Assembly (NCBI GenBank): GCA_000708835.1
Contig: DF237021.1
Span: forward strand, 175,624 to 239,623
From: Klebsormidium nitens
Lineage: Eukaryota; Streptophyta; Klebsormidiophyceae; Klebsormidiales; Klebsormidiaceae
Reading direction: 5' to 3'
DNA: 64,000 nt
Shown here: piece by piece, positions 1-12,055 of the stretch
Layout of the letters: each line of letters opens with the position of its first letter
Numbering within the stretch: the stretch's first letter is position 1
Program-made: the position numbers and the translations under genes
The notes under the pieces: model-generated
Told to the model about the DNA's origin: nothing
Databases searched by the model: none
Seen by the model: the letters and a program-made list of their open reading frames with translations, nothing else

Positions 1-212
1 GGCATCGTGTCAGAACACATGTGTGCAAGGGCGTCCGGAACTCCGAAAATTGGCCCTCGCCGGGGGGGGGCTGGAGGCTGGTGGGAGCAACATCTAGGGG
101 CAATTTTACCCCTAGGTAAAATCGGGCATTCTAATTGGAGGGGGGAGGGCTGGAGGCCGGTTTTATTTTCGGAGTTCCGGACGCCCCTGCAGACATGTTT
201 TGACACGATGCC
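1..212. mobile_element. Foldback / MITE-like element with long terminal inverted repeats
   Basis: Positions 1-50 and 165-212 are near-perfect reverse complements. Both contain GGCATCGTGTCA at the outer end and GGGCGTCCGGAACTCCGAAA at the inner end, with a few mismatches and a 2-nt length difference between them. The interior (51-164) has G-runs, a direct repeat of GGGCTGGAGG (about 68-77 and 147-156) and a small palindrome around TTTACCCCTAGGTAAAA. No coding capacity is visible. Long inverted arms around a short non-coding core are typical of a MITE or foldback transposon. The left arm begins exactly at the window edge, so the true left end and any target-site duplication cannot be seen. Confidence 0.75.
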
Positions 213-889
213 TGGCTCTCACAGACGCGTCCTCTACTGAGCTGCAGCCACCAGCTCTAGCTGGTTTCTCAATATCATGCGGCCATGCAGAGTGACTGTT
301 GGTGACCCGTGACCACATGACTCATCCAACGTGCTTAATCGTTCCCGTTCCCGATCCACCACATGTGCCCCGCACAATTCTAAATCACGATATATACAGT
401 TCCTTGCATCGCTGTTTGTGTCCCCAGGGTGTGGACCGGGAATATGTTGCGGATCATGCAAAATTAGCCCCATGCCTCGTCATGTGCATCATCCTATTCA
501 GAAGTATCCATATTGCGCGATAGCCAAGCTTAGTGGCAATACGGGAAAAATAGAACCATGCTTGGCAACTCTATCCAGGTACTGGTATGCGTAACTTCAA
601 ATCCACATGACCAGGCCTGTCGCCCATACCGAAAGCGCGTCCAGAGGAACAGGTCAACTAACTGTCCGAGGCTTTTGAAGCTTCTTGACCATTTAACAGA
701 TCAAAAACGGAAATATAACTTTGTCTTGAGACCGTTTTATTTTCTAAAGCCCTTATCGATGGCTCTGCACCGAACAAGAAAATCTTAGACGAACATCCAA
801 ATTTACCAGAATTCTGTACAGACTTTTTGACACCTATGTGCTAAGACCTGCGTGCATGACAGAGGACCTGAAAGCTTCCACGGCTTGCT
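213..889. other. Intergenic region 3' of the ISU gene
   Basis: No supported gene. The stretch lies downstream of the ISU stop codon, which is read on the minus strand, and should include that gene's 3' UTR and terminator region. Only short, uncorrelated reading frames are present, and no repeat shared with the rest of the window was noticed. Confidence 0.5.
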
Positions 890-2462
890 TCAAGCGGCTG
901 CTGCTTGTAATTGCTCCTCCTGTGTATCTGCTGCTGGGTTTGCCTTTTGCCGCTTTGCTTTGATATCCGCAATCGCCGCCTTGATTGCATCTTCCGCAAG
1001 CATGCTGCAGTGAAGCTTGACAGGCGGGAGCACGAGGTGCTTTGCAATCTCGCTGCAGGGAAGCAACATATGAAGTCAGGTGCGGCCAGCATGCACGAAG
1101 CGACACTCGATACATATTTGGCTAGTGCTTCTCTTCACCAAAACAGTATTATGATGAGCTCCGACTTGCGGTTCGTGGCATGGCAACCTACTTATCGGCC
1201 AAGCTGACAGAGCAGGGACAAGGAAAGTCGATTCTACGCCTCACCAAGAGAAGCAACTCGGAATCTCAGATCTCTCACTTGGTCAAGCGGTCTGATCCCT
1301 TGATATGTACTGTGAAACTTGTTTTGAACGGTTATCTTTTTTTCTCTCACATGGCCGACGCAAAAAGAAGGGGCACCACATCAACCCTTTCCAAAGCCCT
1401 GCCAACCAGGCAGCGGGGTGGCCGAAAATGAATCCTCCTTTTCTCAATCGAAGCACGCAACATGCCCAAAGTCATCAGGGCGGAGGGGCAGAACGCGCTT
1501 CTGTTGCATCTGATAAGATCGCTTAGAAGGCTTGCAACAATCCTGCAACATGCAACCGCAGAGCAGCGCAGAAAGCGATTGCATCGTAAGTAGGGTAAAG
1601 TTCAGGGGGAAAATATATCTCACGTGTTCTTGATCTTCAGCGCCTCATCCATAGCCTTCCCTTTGATCCACTCGGTTGCTGCAGGCGTAAAGCAACGAAT
1701 CCATTAAGAGGTTGTGCTAAGCTAATCAATACTTTCTGCAGCAAGTCATTCAGAAATATGACCAGATAAAGCTGACGCAGCAGTCCTTTTGACCGCAGAA
1801 TGATGGGAAAACAGAGCGTGGCCTGCCACAAACCCATGCACAACCTTGCGGTGCGGAGCTTGTGGCACATCTTCACAATTCCTCACTTAAGCAGCATTGC
1901 ACCATGCACGAAGAAAAGTCCGGGTAAGCCCAAACCTTAACAGCAACGGGCCAAGCCTGTCTTTAAAGCCCGATGATAAAGGTTGCCCGACCAAGGACCA
2001 TGAAAATAGAGCATGGAATAGGTTCTGTCCATCCGAAACACTTCCCTTTCAACCTCTCCTTAAAAGACACAAGCTACCCAGAAAGATTTTCCTACAAGTG
2101 CTGTTGCAAACTGATATACTTCCAAGGAAATAGCTGCGCCACTAAGTAATGTTGTGAGCCCACTTACCCACAGAGGACGACGCAATTGCTGAGCCACACC
2201 CGAAAGTCTTGAAGCACGAGTCTATGATCTCCCCGTTCTCATTAACCCTTATCTGCAGCTTCATGACATCACCGCAAGCTGGAGCCCCGACCAGACCCGT
2301 CCCGACATTGGTGTCGTTCTTATCAAATGACCCGACGTTCCTCGGCTTGTTGTAGTGATCTACCACGTTCTTATGATAAGCCCGTGCAGCAGATGCTGCA
2401 CCTAGGTTGCTTCGCAGGGTGCCCGCGCACCTGAGGCCCCTGCCCGCTAGGGCGCCTGACAT
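890..2462 (-). CDS. ISU1: Mitochondrial iron-sulfur cluster scaffold protein (ISU/IscU), 3 exons
   Basis: The scaffold assembles [2Fe-2S] clusters in the mitochondrial matrix, taking sulfur from NFS1-ISD11 and iron with frataxin, and hands clusters on through HSCA/HSCB chaperones. The CDS joins 2462-2168, 1678-1624 and 1052-890 (minus strand), giving 170 aa. Donors are GTAAGTG and GTGAGAT, acceptors are CTGCAG, and phase closes at both joins. Residues 1-28 are Arg/Ala/Ser-rich with no acidic residue, as in a mitochondrial presequence. Family landmarks are YHKNVVDHYNKPRNVGS (about 29-45), GAPACGDVMK with Cys63, FKTFGCGSAIASSSV with Cys89, TEWIKGKAM, and the chaperone-docking LPPVK followed by HC (Cys132). 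All three cluster-binding cysteines are present. An in-frame ATG at 2513 could add 17 residues; I prefer 2462 because the presequence begins there. The C-terminal tail (about 152-170, Gln/Ala-rich) is longer than usual. Introns are about 570 and 490 nt. The gene is divergent from the Ycf54 gene. Confidence 0.93.
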
Positions 2463-2513
2463 ATCGACCTTTTGCCTGACAGAATCGTTCCTTCTTTGCA
2501 CCTCTCCTTGCAC

Positions 2514-3238
2514 TAGCCAAGATGCTTAGCAGCTGACAAGCGCCGGATTAAGTAAGGAATGACAAGATTTCGAAATGCTTGCGCTTTCTCGTGGGCTCCC
2601 TGTAGGCTGTAGAAATGCCTGGGCTTCGTGTACAGCTAGGGACTCGGAGTCGTTGTCGGAGCCTGCTGTATTTGCTACGCCATCATCTTCCTCTCCCAAG
2701 TGCAACTAGGTTCGCGAATATCTATTATGAGGTTATGTACTCGAACCCTCTCGGTACAAAGTTAGAACTTTATTAGCTTGTGTGGTCGACGAGTGTTGAG
2801 AGTGCAAAAGTTCTGCATCGAGGGCCTATACTTGCCACGTCACACTGTACTTTATAGGTGACGTCAGAGAATCTGGAGGAGGATCAAAGGTCTTCTGACC
2901 GCCGTCCGTTCTTCCAGAGTGGCGCATCTGACGCTTGAGAAACCCCTGAAGCTCGCTTAGGCCCAGGGACTTGGCACGAGAGAGCAGTACTTAGATACCG
3001 AAGAGGGAGGAGGAAGAGGAAGGCCCAGTCATGAGTCCAGGAGTCGTAGGACTAGCAGAGGAGCTAGTAGAGCCTGGAGAAAGGAGAGCACAGGGGGAAG
3101 GGCGCAGAAGCTGGGGAGCAATCTGGTTTGGTTTTGAAGTTCTGTAACGTCTGTAACGTCTGAAAAGCAGGGCCCGCCATACATTCCATTCTCAGAGGGC
3201 ATTGCTGCGTCTCGAAATAGACTTGGAGGGCGGCCTAA
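2514..3238. promoter_or_regulatory. Shared divergent promoter region between ISU and Ycf54 genes
   Basis: The gap between the two divergent start codons is about 0.73-0.78 kb and must hold both 5' UTRs and promoters. A perfect palindrome TGACGTCA lies at 2859-2866, with CCACGTCA about 25 bp before it; both are ACGT-core sites of the kind bound by plant bZIP factors. A TTTATAG box sits beside the palindrome. Two tandem CTGTAACGT words lie near 3143-3163. Transcription start sites cannot be located from sequence alone. Confidence 0.5.
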
Positions 3239-6200
3239 ATGGCGCTTGCCGGAGCTATCAAAGTAGCCACTAGCGGGAGGGCCGCTTTTGCGGCTTCTCA
3301 GGATAGCGCACTTTCAAAGAAGTGGGAGCAATGCCAACAACACCGTGCGGTTTACATGGGGGCAAAGCCCTCAACAGCAAACCTTCTGAACAACTCAATC
3401 ATTGGCGAAAAGTCGGCTCTTTCAGCGGGTAGACCTGTGGGGCCAGTCCATCGCACTCGGAGGGATGTTTGCAGAGCTGTCGCTGCGCAAGATGTAAAGA
3501 GCGCGGAGAGTGAAACGGCCACTGGCGACAAGGTGGGTTGCTCGGTAGAAGAAGTTTGCTTTGCGGCTCTGGTTAGTCATCGGGGATTGGAAAAGAATTG
3601 AATCAAACGAGTCTGCAGTTGCTTCGCCGCGGTCCGTGACGCTTGTCATGGACTCAATTTCAGTATATCATTACCAATGCCACAAGAGAGACACCTTGAC
3701 ATTGCTCGATGGTCGTTGCAAACCAGTGTGACAGTAGGAAACCCTCAAAGATTTTCGTGAGGGCTCCTAACCATTCTCCTCACAGTCAACGTTGTCCTAC
3801 TTTTCTGGTGTCTCCTCTCTTGTGCTGCCACAATCCCTGCAGCACCTGGAAACCTTTGAGGCGCCACCCTAATGCCACCTGTGGCGCCATTAGGAGCGGT
3901 TTGACAATGTGGTGGTGGCAGATTTATAATTCATAGCATCCATGGGAGTTGGACAGGTGCTTGAAGACCACTTCATTTTTGAATGTGCATCCCTCTGGTT
4001 CTCCGGTGCTCATACCTGGTTTGTTGATCACCAACTCAACCGCTGGTGGTCAGAGCGGTCCAGGACCTGCATTTTGTCTTCATTGTTGTCAGCATCATGC
4101 AAACCAGATGCTAGCAATGCTGTATCAATGGTAGCATTAGGGTTTGCAAGGGGGTGACACGAGTCTCTCAGGTCAGCAGCCGCTTGAATATTCGAGCTGT
4201 CTTGAATTTGTCAAATGCTAAGTCGTTGTGAATGTGGTCTGTTTTCTGCCAAGGCACCACTTGAACACCCGGCATATCCGTCAAAATGTGTCACCCAAAT
4301 GTTGAAGCACTGATTGACAAAAGATCACCCCCCTCGTAATAGTCATGCCAATATCAGCTGCACGCTGTAAAACCGATTCTGATGGATGCTCCTGAGTGGC
4401 ACCCCTAGGGCATTGTTAGCTTGCTTCTTATCAGGCATAAGTGCTGCCCTCATGCGGCAAATGCAAGTCTTCAAGCAAACTGATTTGTACTCTGTCACCA
4501 AAGATCGGCATGCCAAAACGGTGACAGACTTGGCGCTGGTTTTGATATTCAACCAGCTTTCTAGAAAGTTTACCATTTTTATTTCCCATGGCACAAGTAG
4601 CTTGCTTATTTGCAAAGGATTGTTCACTTGATGTCCACCAAACATTGATGCAGATCTTCTTCTTTAGAATGTACCTCAGTTATGTTCCCTGTTGCTGGCA
4701 AAATTACAACTCATATTGCCCACCCTTTTCATCAGACTTGTCCTCTGGGTTTTACCACACAGTATCGGAAGCGGATAACTCCTTCCAGGTGGCTTTTCTT
4801 CCTTGAACCCAGCCTTCGTCAGGTCCCTTCCTTCTTCAGGTTCCTTCCTATCGAACATGTCTTCCGCTCAAACACGTCTTCCGCCAGGAAGTTTCTTACA
4901 AGCCACACCTCCCTTCTTATGAAATCCTTGTTCTTGACAAAGTTTCTGCTTCACCAACCTTTTCTTTACGCTGCGGGAATATCTGCATGGCTTCAACTTT
5001 TCCACTGTTGACAGGATTAGATACCTTTCCACATAAACCTTTGGCTCCCAAAACAATTCTCCTTGCCAGACTCTTCCTCCTGAGCTTCTAATCGAGTGTA
5101 CATTGTGCGATTGTTGACTTCACTAGTTGCTTAGATTTTCACCATCTGCAGGTTGGAAATCGCTGGGATTGCCCGGTTCTGTGATGCAGCTCTAGTTAGT
5201 CCAGTCTCAGTCAATCACAGCTTTCTGGACTCCTCTTGTTTAGAGGCACAACCACCTGTTTGTTGTTGCCACTTCTGGTTCATGTTAAACTCGAATATGA
5301 CTGTCCCGTTCTGCTTCAGTGATCCTTTGTAGCGTGACTCGGAATCCGTCTCTTTCTCTGGTTGAATCAATTTGGTCTTTGTCGCTAAAGCACGTTTCAT
5401 TCAGCACATCCGCGCAGTGATCAGAATTGAGCGTTCCACCTGTTCTCAAAGCGTCAAACTTCTTTGGTCGACTATTTGTTCCCTTTTTGACAGGTTGCTC
5501 CGGTCATGTGGCAATGCGCATAGCACACCATTTTCCCACTTGCACCCAGCTTAGAGAGTCCTGGATTCACCATATTGTGTCAGGTCAATTACACATTCGT
5601 TTTGGCCGACATCAACTTCAGGCTTTTGTAGGAGAAGCACTCTTTGGGGCTGCCGAAGTTCTCACTTGCAGTGACGAGAGAAACATAAACTCCATCAAAT
5701 TTAATCAGGTCAAATACCCCTTCGCTGTGGCCAACGAGTCGATCAATTTTCTGCAGGTCAAATACTCCTTCGTTGTGGCCAACGCCAAGTTCATGCTGTG
5801 GGAGGAGGAGCACTTCGTGGAGCTGATGAAGGAGCGGCTTCGCTACTACGAGGAGCAGAACCGGGAGCTCGACTTCTGGATTGTCTACGAGCCCGAGTTC
5901 CTCCAGAACTTCCCCGACATCACAAAGCGCCTCGGGCGCCCGGCCGTCGCGCTCGTCTCGAGGGACGCCACCTGGATCACGTGAGCGGTTTGTTGTCGTA
6001 TTTGGAGAACCAACCTGCTTAGCTGTCTGATCTCGTTCTTAGCTGTCCGTTCACCTTATCAGATGTGAGAACTTCCTTCTTATGAGTCGGTCTAGAAAGC
6101 CAGCAGAGGCTTGCGCTTCCATACCGACCGGAAATCTGCATTTCGATCGTCCGTTGACTGTCGGTATGCATCTCGAATGTGCCACTCATCCTTGGTTCTG

Positions 6201-7381
6201 GGTGTTCTAGACAGGAAGCCGATGTGTTGGTTATGTGACTTCGCGAGGTGCTGAAGGTCCTTTGCAGAGGCCCGTCTTGAATATTGTATGGTTGAATGGA
6301 TTTGACAGATGCTACCAACGCAATGCCTTTCACTACTGGTTTGAATTGACTGGTTTGCTTGAGATTTGCAGTTGGTTCGTGTGGTGCCGGCTGACTCGAC
6401 TTACTCTGTAAAACTCGTCTTGATGGTGGCACCCTGAACATTCCCAGTCTGTTCTTTCCTTGAGCGTTTCGGAAGCGCCCAACTTGGTGAAGTCAAACTG
6501 AACCTCTTTGCCATTGCGGCCCCTTGTTCTGGTCCGCCTTGTCAGGTTCAGTTCGGTTCATCTGACGGTATGTGAATTTTCTAGGTTGCCGTCCGTTCTG
6601 CAAAATCGATTCCTTTTGCGTGTTTATTTTGGATGTAAGACTGCATATGGTCAGATCAGCTGAAATACATGCTGGTGCGGGCCAGCCAGGACGTAGTTCG
6701 GGTAGATTACCTTGGGGGAATAATGAGAAGGTTTTGTCCGAAGAAGCGTTACAGGTCTACCGGCACTCGCTGTTTATGTACATGGTTTGAGCAAGGAAAG
6801 GATCTTTTCATGTCTTCCGCAGGCTTCCTATTTTGGACAAGCTCGATCGTCTTCAGGTTGGACCAAGTCCCATGTCGTGACTGGACGTCGCCTTTGACCA
6901 TCCTTTAACTGAAACATTTGTCATTTTGTCCAAGAATACTGACAAGGTTTCTGCTATCCCTTAATCTTCCATGACTCTGAAAGGCACAATCAGCTTGACG
7001 GAGTCCAGGAGCTTTGGCTCTGCTTCGACCTGCCTGTCCGGCTTACCCTCTGATATTTGTTCTCCTTCTGTCCTCCCCCCAGTCCTCACCCATTACCTCC
7101 TACCTGTTCGTTGATGTCGACTAGCATCTCGTGATAAAGAATGAAGTTACGTGTCAAGCGTTGAAAATAGGTTCTTGCTTTGAGCAATTTCTTTCCTGTA
7201 CCGCAGGTTCATGAAGCTGCGACTCGACCGCGTGTTGAAGGGGGAGTTCGAAGCGTCTGCAAACGCTGCGGAAGCCTTGAAAGGAGAGACGCCAAAGGCC
7301 GACTTCAAGCGACCAGAGCCCTGGACCGCCCCGTACTCAAAGTACGAGGACAAGTGGTGGGAGCCGTTCCTGCCCAAGTAG
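3239..7381 (+). CDS. YCF54: Ycf54 / LCAA-like plastid protein of chlorophyll biosynthesis, 3 exons
   Basis: Ycf54 (LCAA in plants) is needed for stability or activity of the aerobic Mg-protoporphyrin IX monomethyl ester cyclase, which forms ring E of chlorophyll; it acts at plastid membranes. The CDS joins 3239-3532, 5757-5980 and 7207-7381, giving 230 aa with correct phase throughout. Exon 1 encodes about 98 residues rich in Ala, Ser, Lys and Arg and poor in acidic residues until its end, fitting a chloroplast transit peptide. The Ycf54 domain starts at the exon 2 join: VKYSFVVANAKFMLWEEEHF, then ERLRYYEEQNRELDFWIVYE, FPDITKRLGRPAVALVS, TWIT/FMKLRLDRVLKGEFEA and a C-terminus ending WWEPFLPK. 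The start at 3239 is the only sensible ATG ahead of the transit peptide. Intron 1 is about 2.2 kb and intron 2 about 1.2 kb; no other gene was seen in them. Exon 2 has a second, in-frame upstream acceptor at 5708/5709, which would give a 246-aa form. Confidence 0.92.
5709..5786 (+). repeat. Duplicated exon head with tandem in-frame splice acceptors (Ycf54 exon 2)
   Basis: The first 30 nt of Ycf54 exon 2 (5757-5786) also occur at 5709-5738 with about four mismatches, each copy directly preceded by a CAG. The offset is 48 nt, so both acceptors keep the reading frame. The upstream copy would encode VKYPFAVANESINFLQ before the normal VKYSFVVANA. The downstream acceptor (TTTTCTGCAG) is the better site and gives the family-like N-terminal edge of the domain, so it was chosen for the main model. 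Confidence 0.8.
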
Positions 7382-9083
7382 AGCGCACGGGGGCTTTCCA
7401 TAATTGACTGAGGTTCAGCTAACCCCAAATGCTTTGCTGGGGGACGTTTTGCACGGAGGCTGGTCGATGACGAGACAATGAGCGGTCACACAGTCTGTAG
7501 TGAGTAAAGGAAGTTGTCAGGATGTTCGGTTGTCCCCGCAGTAAGAACGAACGTAGAGACAGGTTCAGCTCACCGGCCAACCACTGTGAAGGCAGGCATG
7601 CCAGCCTGCTGCATAAGTTGTTGAGACTCGTCCGGCCTTAATTTTGCAATCACGATGAGCGCTTGTCGTTTTTCGGCTTCATTGACTCGGGTCGTTTAGC
7701 TTTAGACATCCATGCCTAAGGGCGCTGACCCGCGTCATTGCTAGCCATCCGGGCGCCGCCTGGGTGGCATAGGCTCTCTAGAGACGCCCGTTCCGGACTC
7801 AGAGGTCAGGGCCCGCAGTATCTTATATATTGCAGGCTAGGCGGCCTGCCAGGAATGCCCCTTTCTCCTGGACAGAGCTCCACGGCGTCGGTCATGCTGG
7901 CCTAACCTCAATACGAATGGCAGAGCCGGAAGCATTCTCACCACTTGCGGTCCTCAAGATAGCAAGAATGATTCCGTCTGAAGGACAAGTCAGACACTTG
8001 TTCCGTCTTCCATGCTTATCATTATAATGTATTGTCCGAGTCAATCGATTTACGGTATTTGCGTATAATAAATCGTCCATATCGACCTTAATGACGAAAT
8101 TTGGCATGGAGGATCGATTGCGCGGATGACGGTTCTTGACATTCTGAAATTCCTAAAGGTTTATACGGGATACTACGTACTGCATGTAGCATATCTGAGG
8201 GCCCCCACCGCGTGGCATACTTTCACAACCACGCGTCGAGTGCAGCCTTAGTTTATAATATTACACACATGGTCGGAGATAACGGCTATAGCTATACTGC
8301 GCCTCGAGTAATGATATATAGCTAGTTCGAACATGTGCATACATGCCATATCGATATCATGCAGACTCGATCATGTACCACGGTTTATATCGGTACGTTG
8401 CAAAGGTCGCATTTGTTGAAGCTGGCGTGCAACCATGCACATGATGCATGCCACATTATGATGCATCATTCCCATATAAACGAGCTAGTACAGCTTCGGA
8501 GCATCCCAGGGCTTGGAACGAACAGTACATGAAGGACAGCGACTGAGCCTGCTTAGTATAGCCTATCATAGTATGGCTTAGCGGCCTTCTGCATTGATCA
8601 TTGCCTGACTCGTTGTCAAACAATTTGCAGGCGCCATCTTTCTAGGGTCATTTGTGCTCACCTGAGTGCCCGCTACTTCAAAGCTTCCCAGGCCCGTCAT
8701 TCATACTCCAGATGAAGAGGTGAGCTGACTGCAATAATGATGCTCAGTAGTACCTTGTGACGAAGCAACACGTGCAAACTAGCTCGATCATAAGCTGACT
8801 ACGTGCCAACACTTGCAGACGTTTGCAAGCTCGTCGAACACTGGTTCAACGAAAGGTCTATCAGAAACAAAAGGCAAGCTCTTTATTTGGCCAGAATCAA
8901 GCACAGGTCTACTCGTAGCAACCTCTTTGTCTCTGGTGCTAATCCAGGCCCCGTCGAAGCGGCCTCCCATAAATGGATAATCCTGGCTGCTACACTCCCG
9001 CAAAGCTAGACAAGCTGCAATCGAACGTTCCCTATTGTTTTGACATCCTAAGGACCTGCTATGGATTCTGTTGAAGGTCTATG
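7382..9083. other. Intergenic region between convergent Ycf54 and TGD2 genes
   Basis: About 1.7 kb between two stop codons facing each other. It must contain both 3' UTRs. The stretch 8030-8560 is AT-rich with many CATG/ATGCAT words, including the palindrome ATGATGCATCAT near 8459-8470. No exon could be supported. An open frame at 8803-9009 lacks any family match that I recognise. Confidence 0.5.
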
Positions 9084-12055
9084 TCAATCCTCCACAAGCC
9101 TGCCAAGGGTCTCGATAACCTGTTTCAAGTTGTACTTAGTCACCGGATCGCCCAGGAAGCCACTCAGATCCTGGCTGATGGTCTGCAAAGCCGGAAAGGA
9201 GTCGAGGGCTTCAGTCACGCGAACCGTCACTCCTGGCTCAAGTGACTCAGGTACTTGTAACAGCTACGTCCTAAGTAGCCAGGTTTGCTTTATTACGATT
9301 TACCGTATCAGCAATGAGTTTTAATCGGGAAGTGATGACCTTGTGGCCGACTTCGGCCCAGTCTGTTGTGCCTGATACACGACCTGCGAACGAACCTTCT
9401 GAGAAGATTGCTAACGATCTGGGTCTCTAGGACGATTGCAGTTATTGAAGGCAAGAGCCTCACCTCGATGTTCTTCAGCGTGCCTGTCAAGTCCTTGACC
9501 GAGTCTCTTAGGTGCGCAAGGTTGCCGTCTGTCAGCACCGCGTTGTTCATTCTCCTAAACAAAGAAAGCAAGTGGAGCGTGTTGGATCAGCGAGTACCCC
9601 AATCAGATCTGAAGAAACAGCTGACGTAATCCCCTCTCACGAGATTACCACTCGCACCTATTGGTACCAAAAGGTCGCTCCCTTCTGACACGTAAATCAA
9701 AGATGATCATTCAATTGTACTCATCACAAGTTTTTCGAGCTGATTTTCTTGACGAAATAGCAAAGCACGATTCGCGCGGTTGTGTTGCATTCGGATCAGA
9801 ACCTGAGGGAAGAATCTCAAGTACCTGAAAGTGAGACTTCTGGAAAATGAACTGCGAGGTCAGCAGACTTCAAGCAGATGCCAGACGACATACTGACCCC
9901 AAATTGAAAGTGCCACGTGGCAAGTTGGTAGCGCCAGCAATCTGACGACTCGGAGGCAGACTCTAACTTGTAGCCTTCTCCTTTGCAGATTTCGAATCCC
10001 TCCCAATCATGATAGTTCTAAGAAGTCACTCTTCTTTGCTCTTTGTGGTGAATCTAAGAAGCACCGGGCCAGCTGCAGAGAATAATCTGTAGTCACGTTT
10101 TTGAAAGAACAAAAGTCGTTCAGGGTGTGATGTTATGACAAACAAGTCTCCCAACCAGGCCCCTGATATCTCTCCTCTGAGTAACGCGCAACTGGCCCTC
10201 ACCTGATGTCTTGGGACAACGATGTCGCGACCACCATCAGGTTCTGCAGCGCAGTCACCGACTTGCCCTCTCGCACCTCTTTCAGGAGGGGCCCAACGTC
10301 CTCCGCCATTTTGTCAACCTGCGCCCCAATGTGCAGGCAGACTCTTAGAATTAGCAAAGTTTGGGGCCGCTGAGGAGATCAGGATACAGAAATGGGGCAA
10401 AGTGTCTGCACAACCTTGCCTGCCTGCCAGGCGATCACAGCGCGAACCTAAGACACAGGTACAATGTACCAGAATGGAGCGGCAGACACTGGATCTATAC
10501 ATTGTTGCGCTGTACTTTCAGCGTGACGAACTCAAACCAGCTGAATAAGCGGTCATTGAATCCCATGTTACGAAGCATAAAGTTCTGTTGCAATTGCAAC
10601 AGGATCGCAAGCACACCCGCAAAGAGGCGCTGCAAATTGCCAGATCATGATGCGTTTGCACCCGCCTCGTATGGACTACTATGCAGCGTGCGCGCTGTCG
10701 TTATCACCAGCCTGGCTTCTCGTTGACACCAAGAATGCGGACCCTAGCTTCAATGAGGCTGATTAGAAGCTCCTCAGCGGACAAACAAAGTCCTAGGATC
10801 TTGCGGCAACATCTCCTGCTGTGTCCGAGTCACGGCAACATCCCGGAATGCGTGACCTCTCTCCTACCTTAAGTGCAGCCAAGGTTCCTTCAATTGCCGT
10901 GTAGAAAACCATGCTAATCAATCTCAGGCATTCTTTAACTTGCTTCAAATGCATTGCAATTTCCTCCCTCTCCTTCCTGTTCTGGAGGAGACAAATGAAG
11001 CAGCTGCAACAAAATAAACAGAAAGTGAGAGTCTTGTTTACCTGCAGTAAAAGGGGCCTCGTATCTGCAAGCGCCTGCTTCACCGCGGCCGCCGTCTCAA
11101 ACATTTTGTCAATCCCCTGCGCGTCCATCTGCTTTGCAATCTTCGTGCAGACCCCCACGAGCTCGTCCAGACTCACGCCCTGCTCGCCCTTGATCTTATG
11201 CCGGTCGCACACGATCAGCCCCTCCTCATCGCACCCCGCGTCGAGCGGCCCGTACTTTGGCGCGGGGATCGGATGCCGCGGCGTGATGTCAATCAGCGTC
11301 TCGCTGATCAGACCGCTTTGATTCACTTCTACCAGCGCATTGCGAGGAATGACGACCGCCTGGTCTTGCAACTCGACAACCACGTCAATTGCCGCCAGCG
11401 ACGGCTTCACCTTTACGGCCTGACCGACGTCCACCCCCCGGATCCTCACAGGAGTCCCAACCGTGATCCCGCACGCTTGTTGAAACTCAACCACCGCCGT
11501 GTACTTGTGCGAGCGTGAGCGGACTTGCTGGCCTTTTATCCACGCAAAGACAAGCATGAGCAAACCCGCCCCGACCATGATGAAGAGGCCGACGCCGCCC
11601 TCCCACATGCTGCGCCGGCCGTAGCCAAAGTTGCGCAGCGGCTGCGTCAGCTGCATCCATATTGCTTTAGGCAGGTTCACGACCGTGGGCCGCTTTTGCT
11701 CCGCAGGGGGCGGTTTTTCGGCCTCGTATGCAGCAACCAATCTGTACCGGGCATTGTGAGGGGGGGCTATGCGCTTTTGCTGACGGAGGGACGGCAATCC
11801 AAGACAAAGACTGTGTGAGCTGCTGAGCACAGGCGGGCCTGCATGCAGGAATGCAGGGTTATTGGGGAGCGCTTGAGGGGGCTTGAGGCAACTAGGCGCA
11901 AGACTGCGCCGGGAGCGAATGGGGATTGCAGGGAATGAACAGGCTGCTATATGGTGTGGTCTAAGTGCACAACTGGATGAGAATGCGCCCGGATTGGCCT
12001 GCGGCACTCCCAAAGGACTGCGGAGCAATGCAGCCATCTTTTCAGCTGGAAACAA
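9084..12055 (-). CDS. TGD2: TGD2-like MCE-domain protein, plastid lipid import, 4 exons
   Basis: TGD2 is the substrate-binding subunit of the TGD1/2/3 ABC importer in the inner chloroplast envelope; it binds phosphatidic acid and supports ER-to-plastid lipid traffic for galactolipid synthesis. The CDS joins 12055-11042, 10318-10203, 9554-9464 and 9182-9084 (minus strand), giving 439 aa; phases close. Residues 1-105 are a Ser/Ala/Pro/Arg-rich transit peptide. A basic stretch is followed by one membrane segment at about 155-173 (GLFIMVGAGLLMLVFAW). The MCE domain spans about 186-262 and contains QACGITVGTPVRIRGVDVG and NALVEVNQSGLISETLIDI. The C-terminal helical region runs through DTRPLLLQ/VDKMAEDVGPLLKEVRE, RRMNNAVLTDGNLAHLRDSV and TISQDLSGFLGDPVTKYNL to the end, like plant TGD2. 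A second in-frame ATG (12037, MAALLRSPLG) is an equally good start. A 38-codon open block at 10981-10868 in intron 1 was left out because the family sequence runs straight from PLLLQ to VDKMAED. Confidence 0.9.

Noticed and set aside
8803-9009. Plus-strand frame containing LVEHWFNERSIRNKR, reminiscent of a transposase fragment
   Set aside because: Too short, no catalytic residues or flanking inverted repeats, and it overlaps the 3' region of the TGD2 gene.
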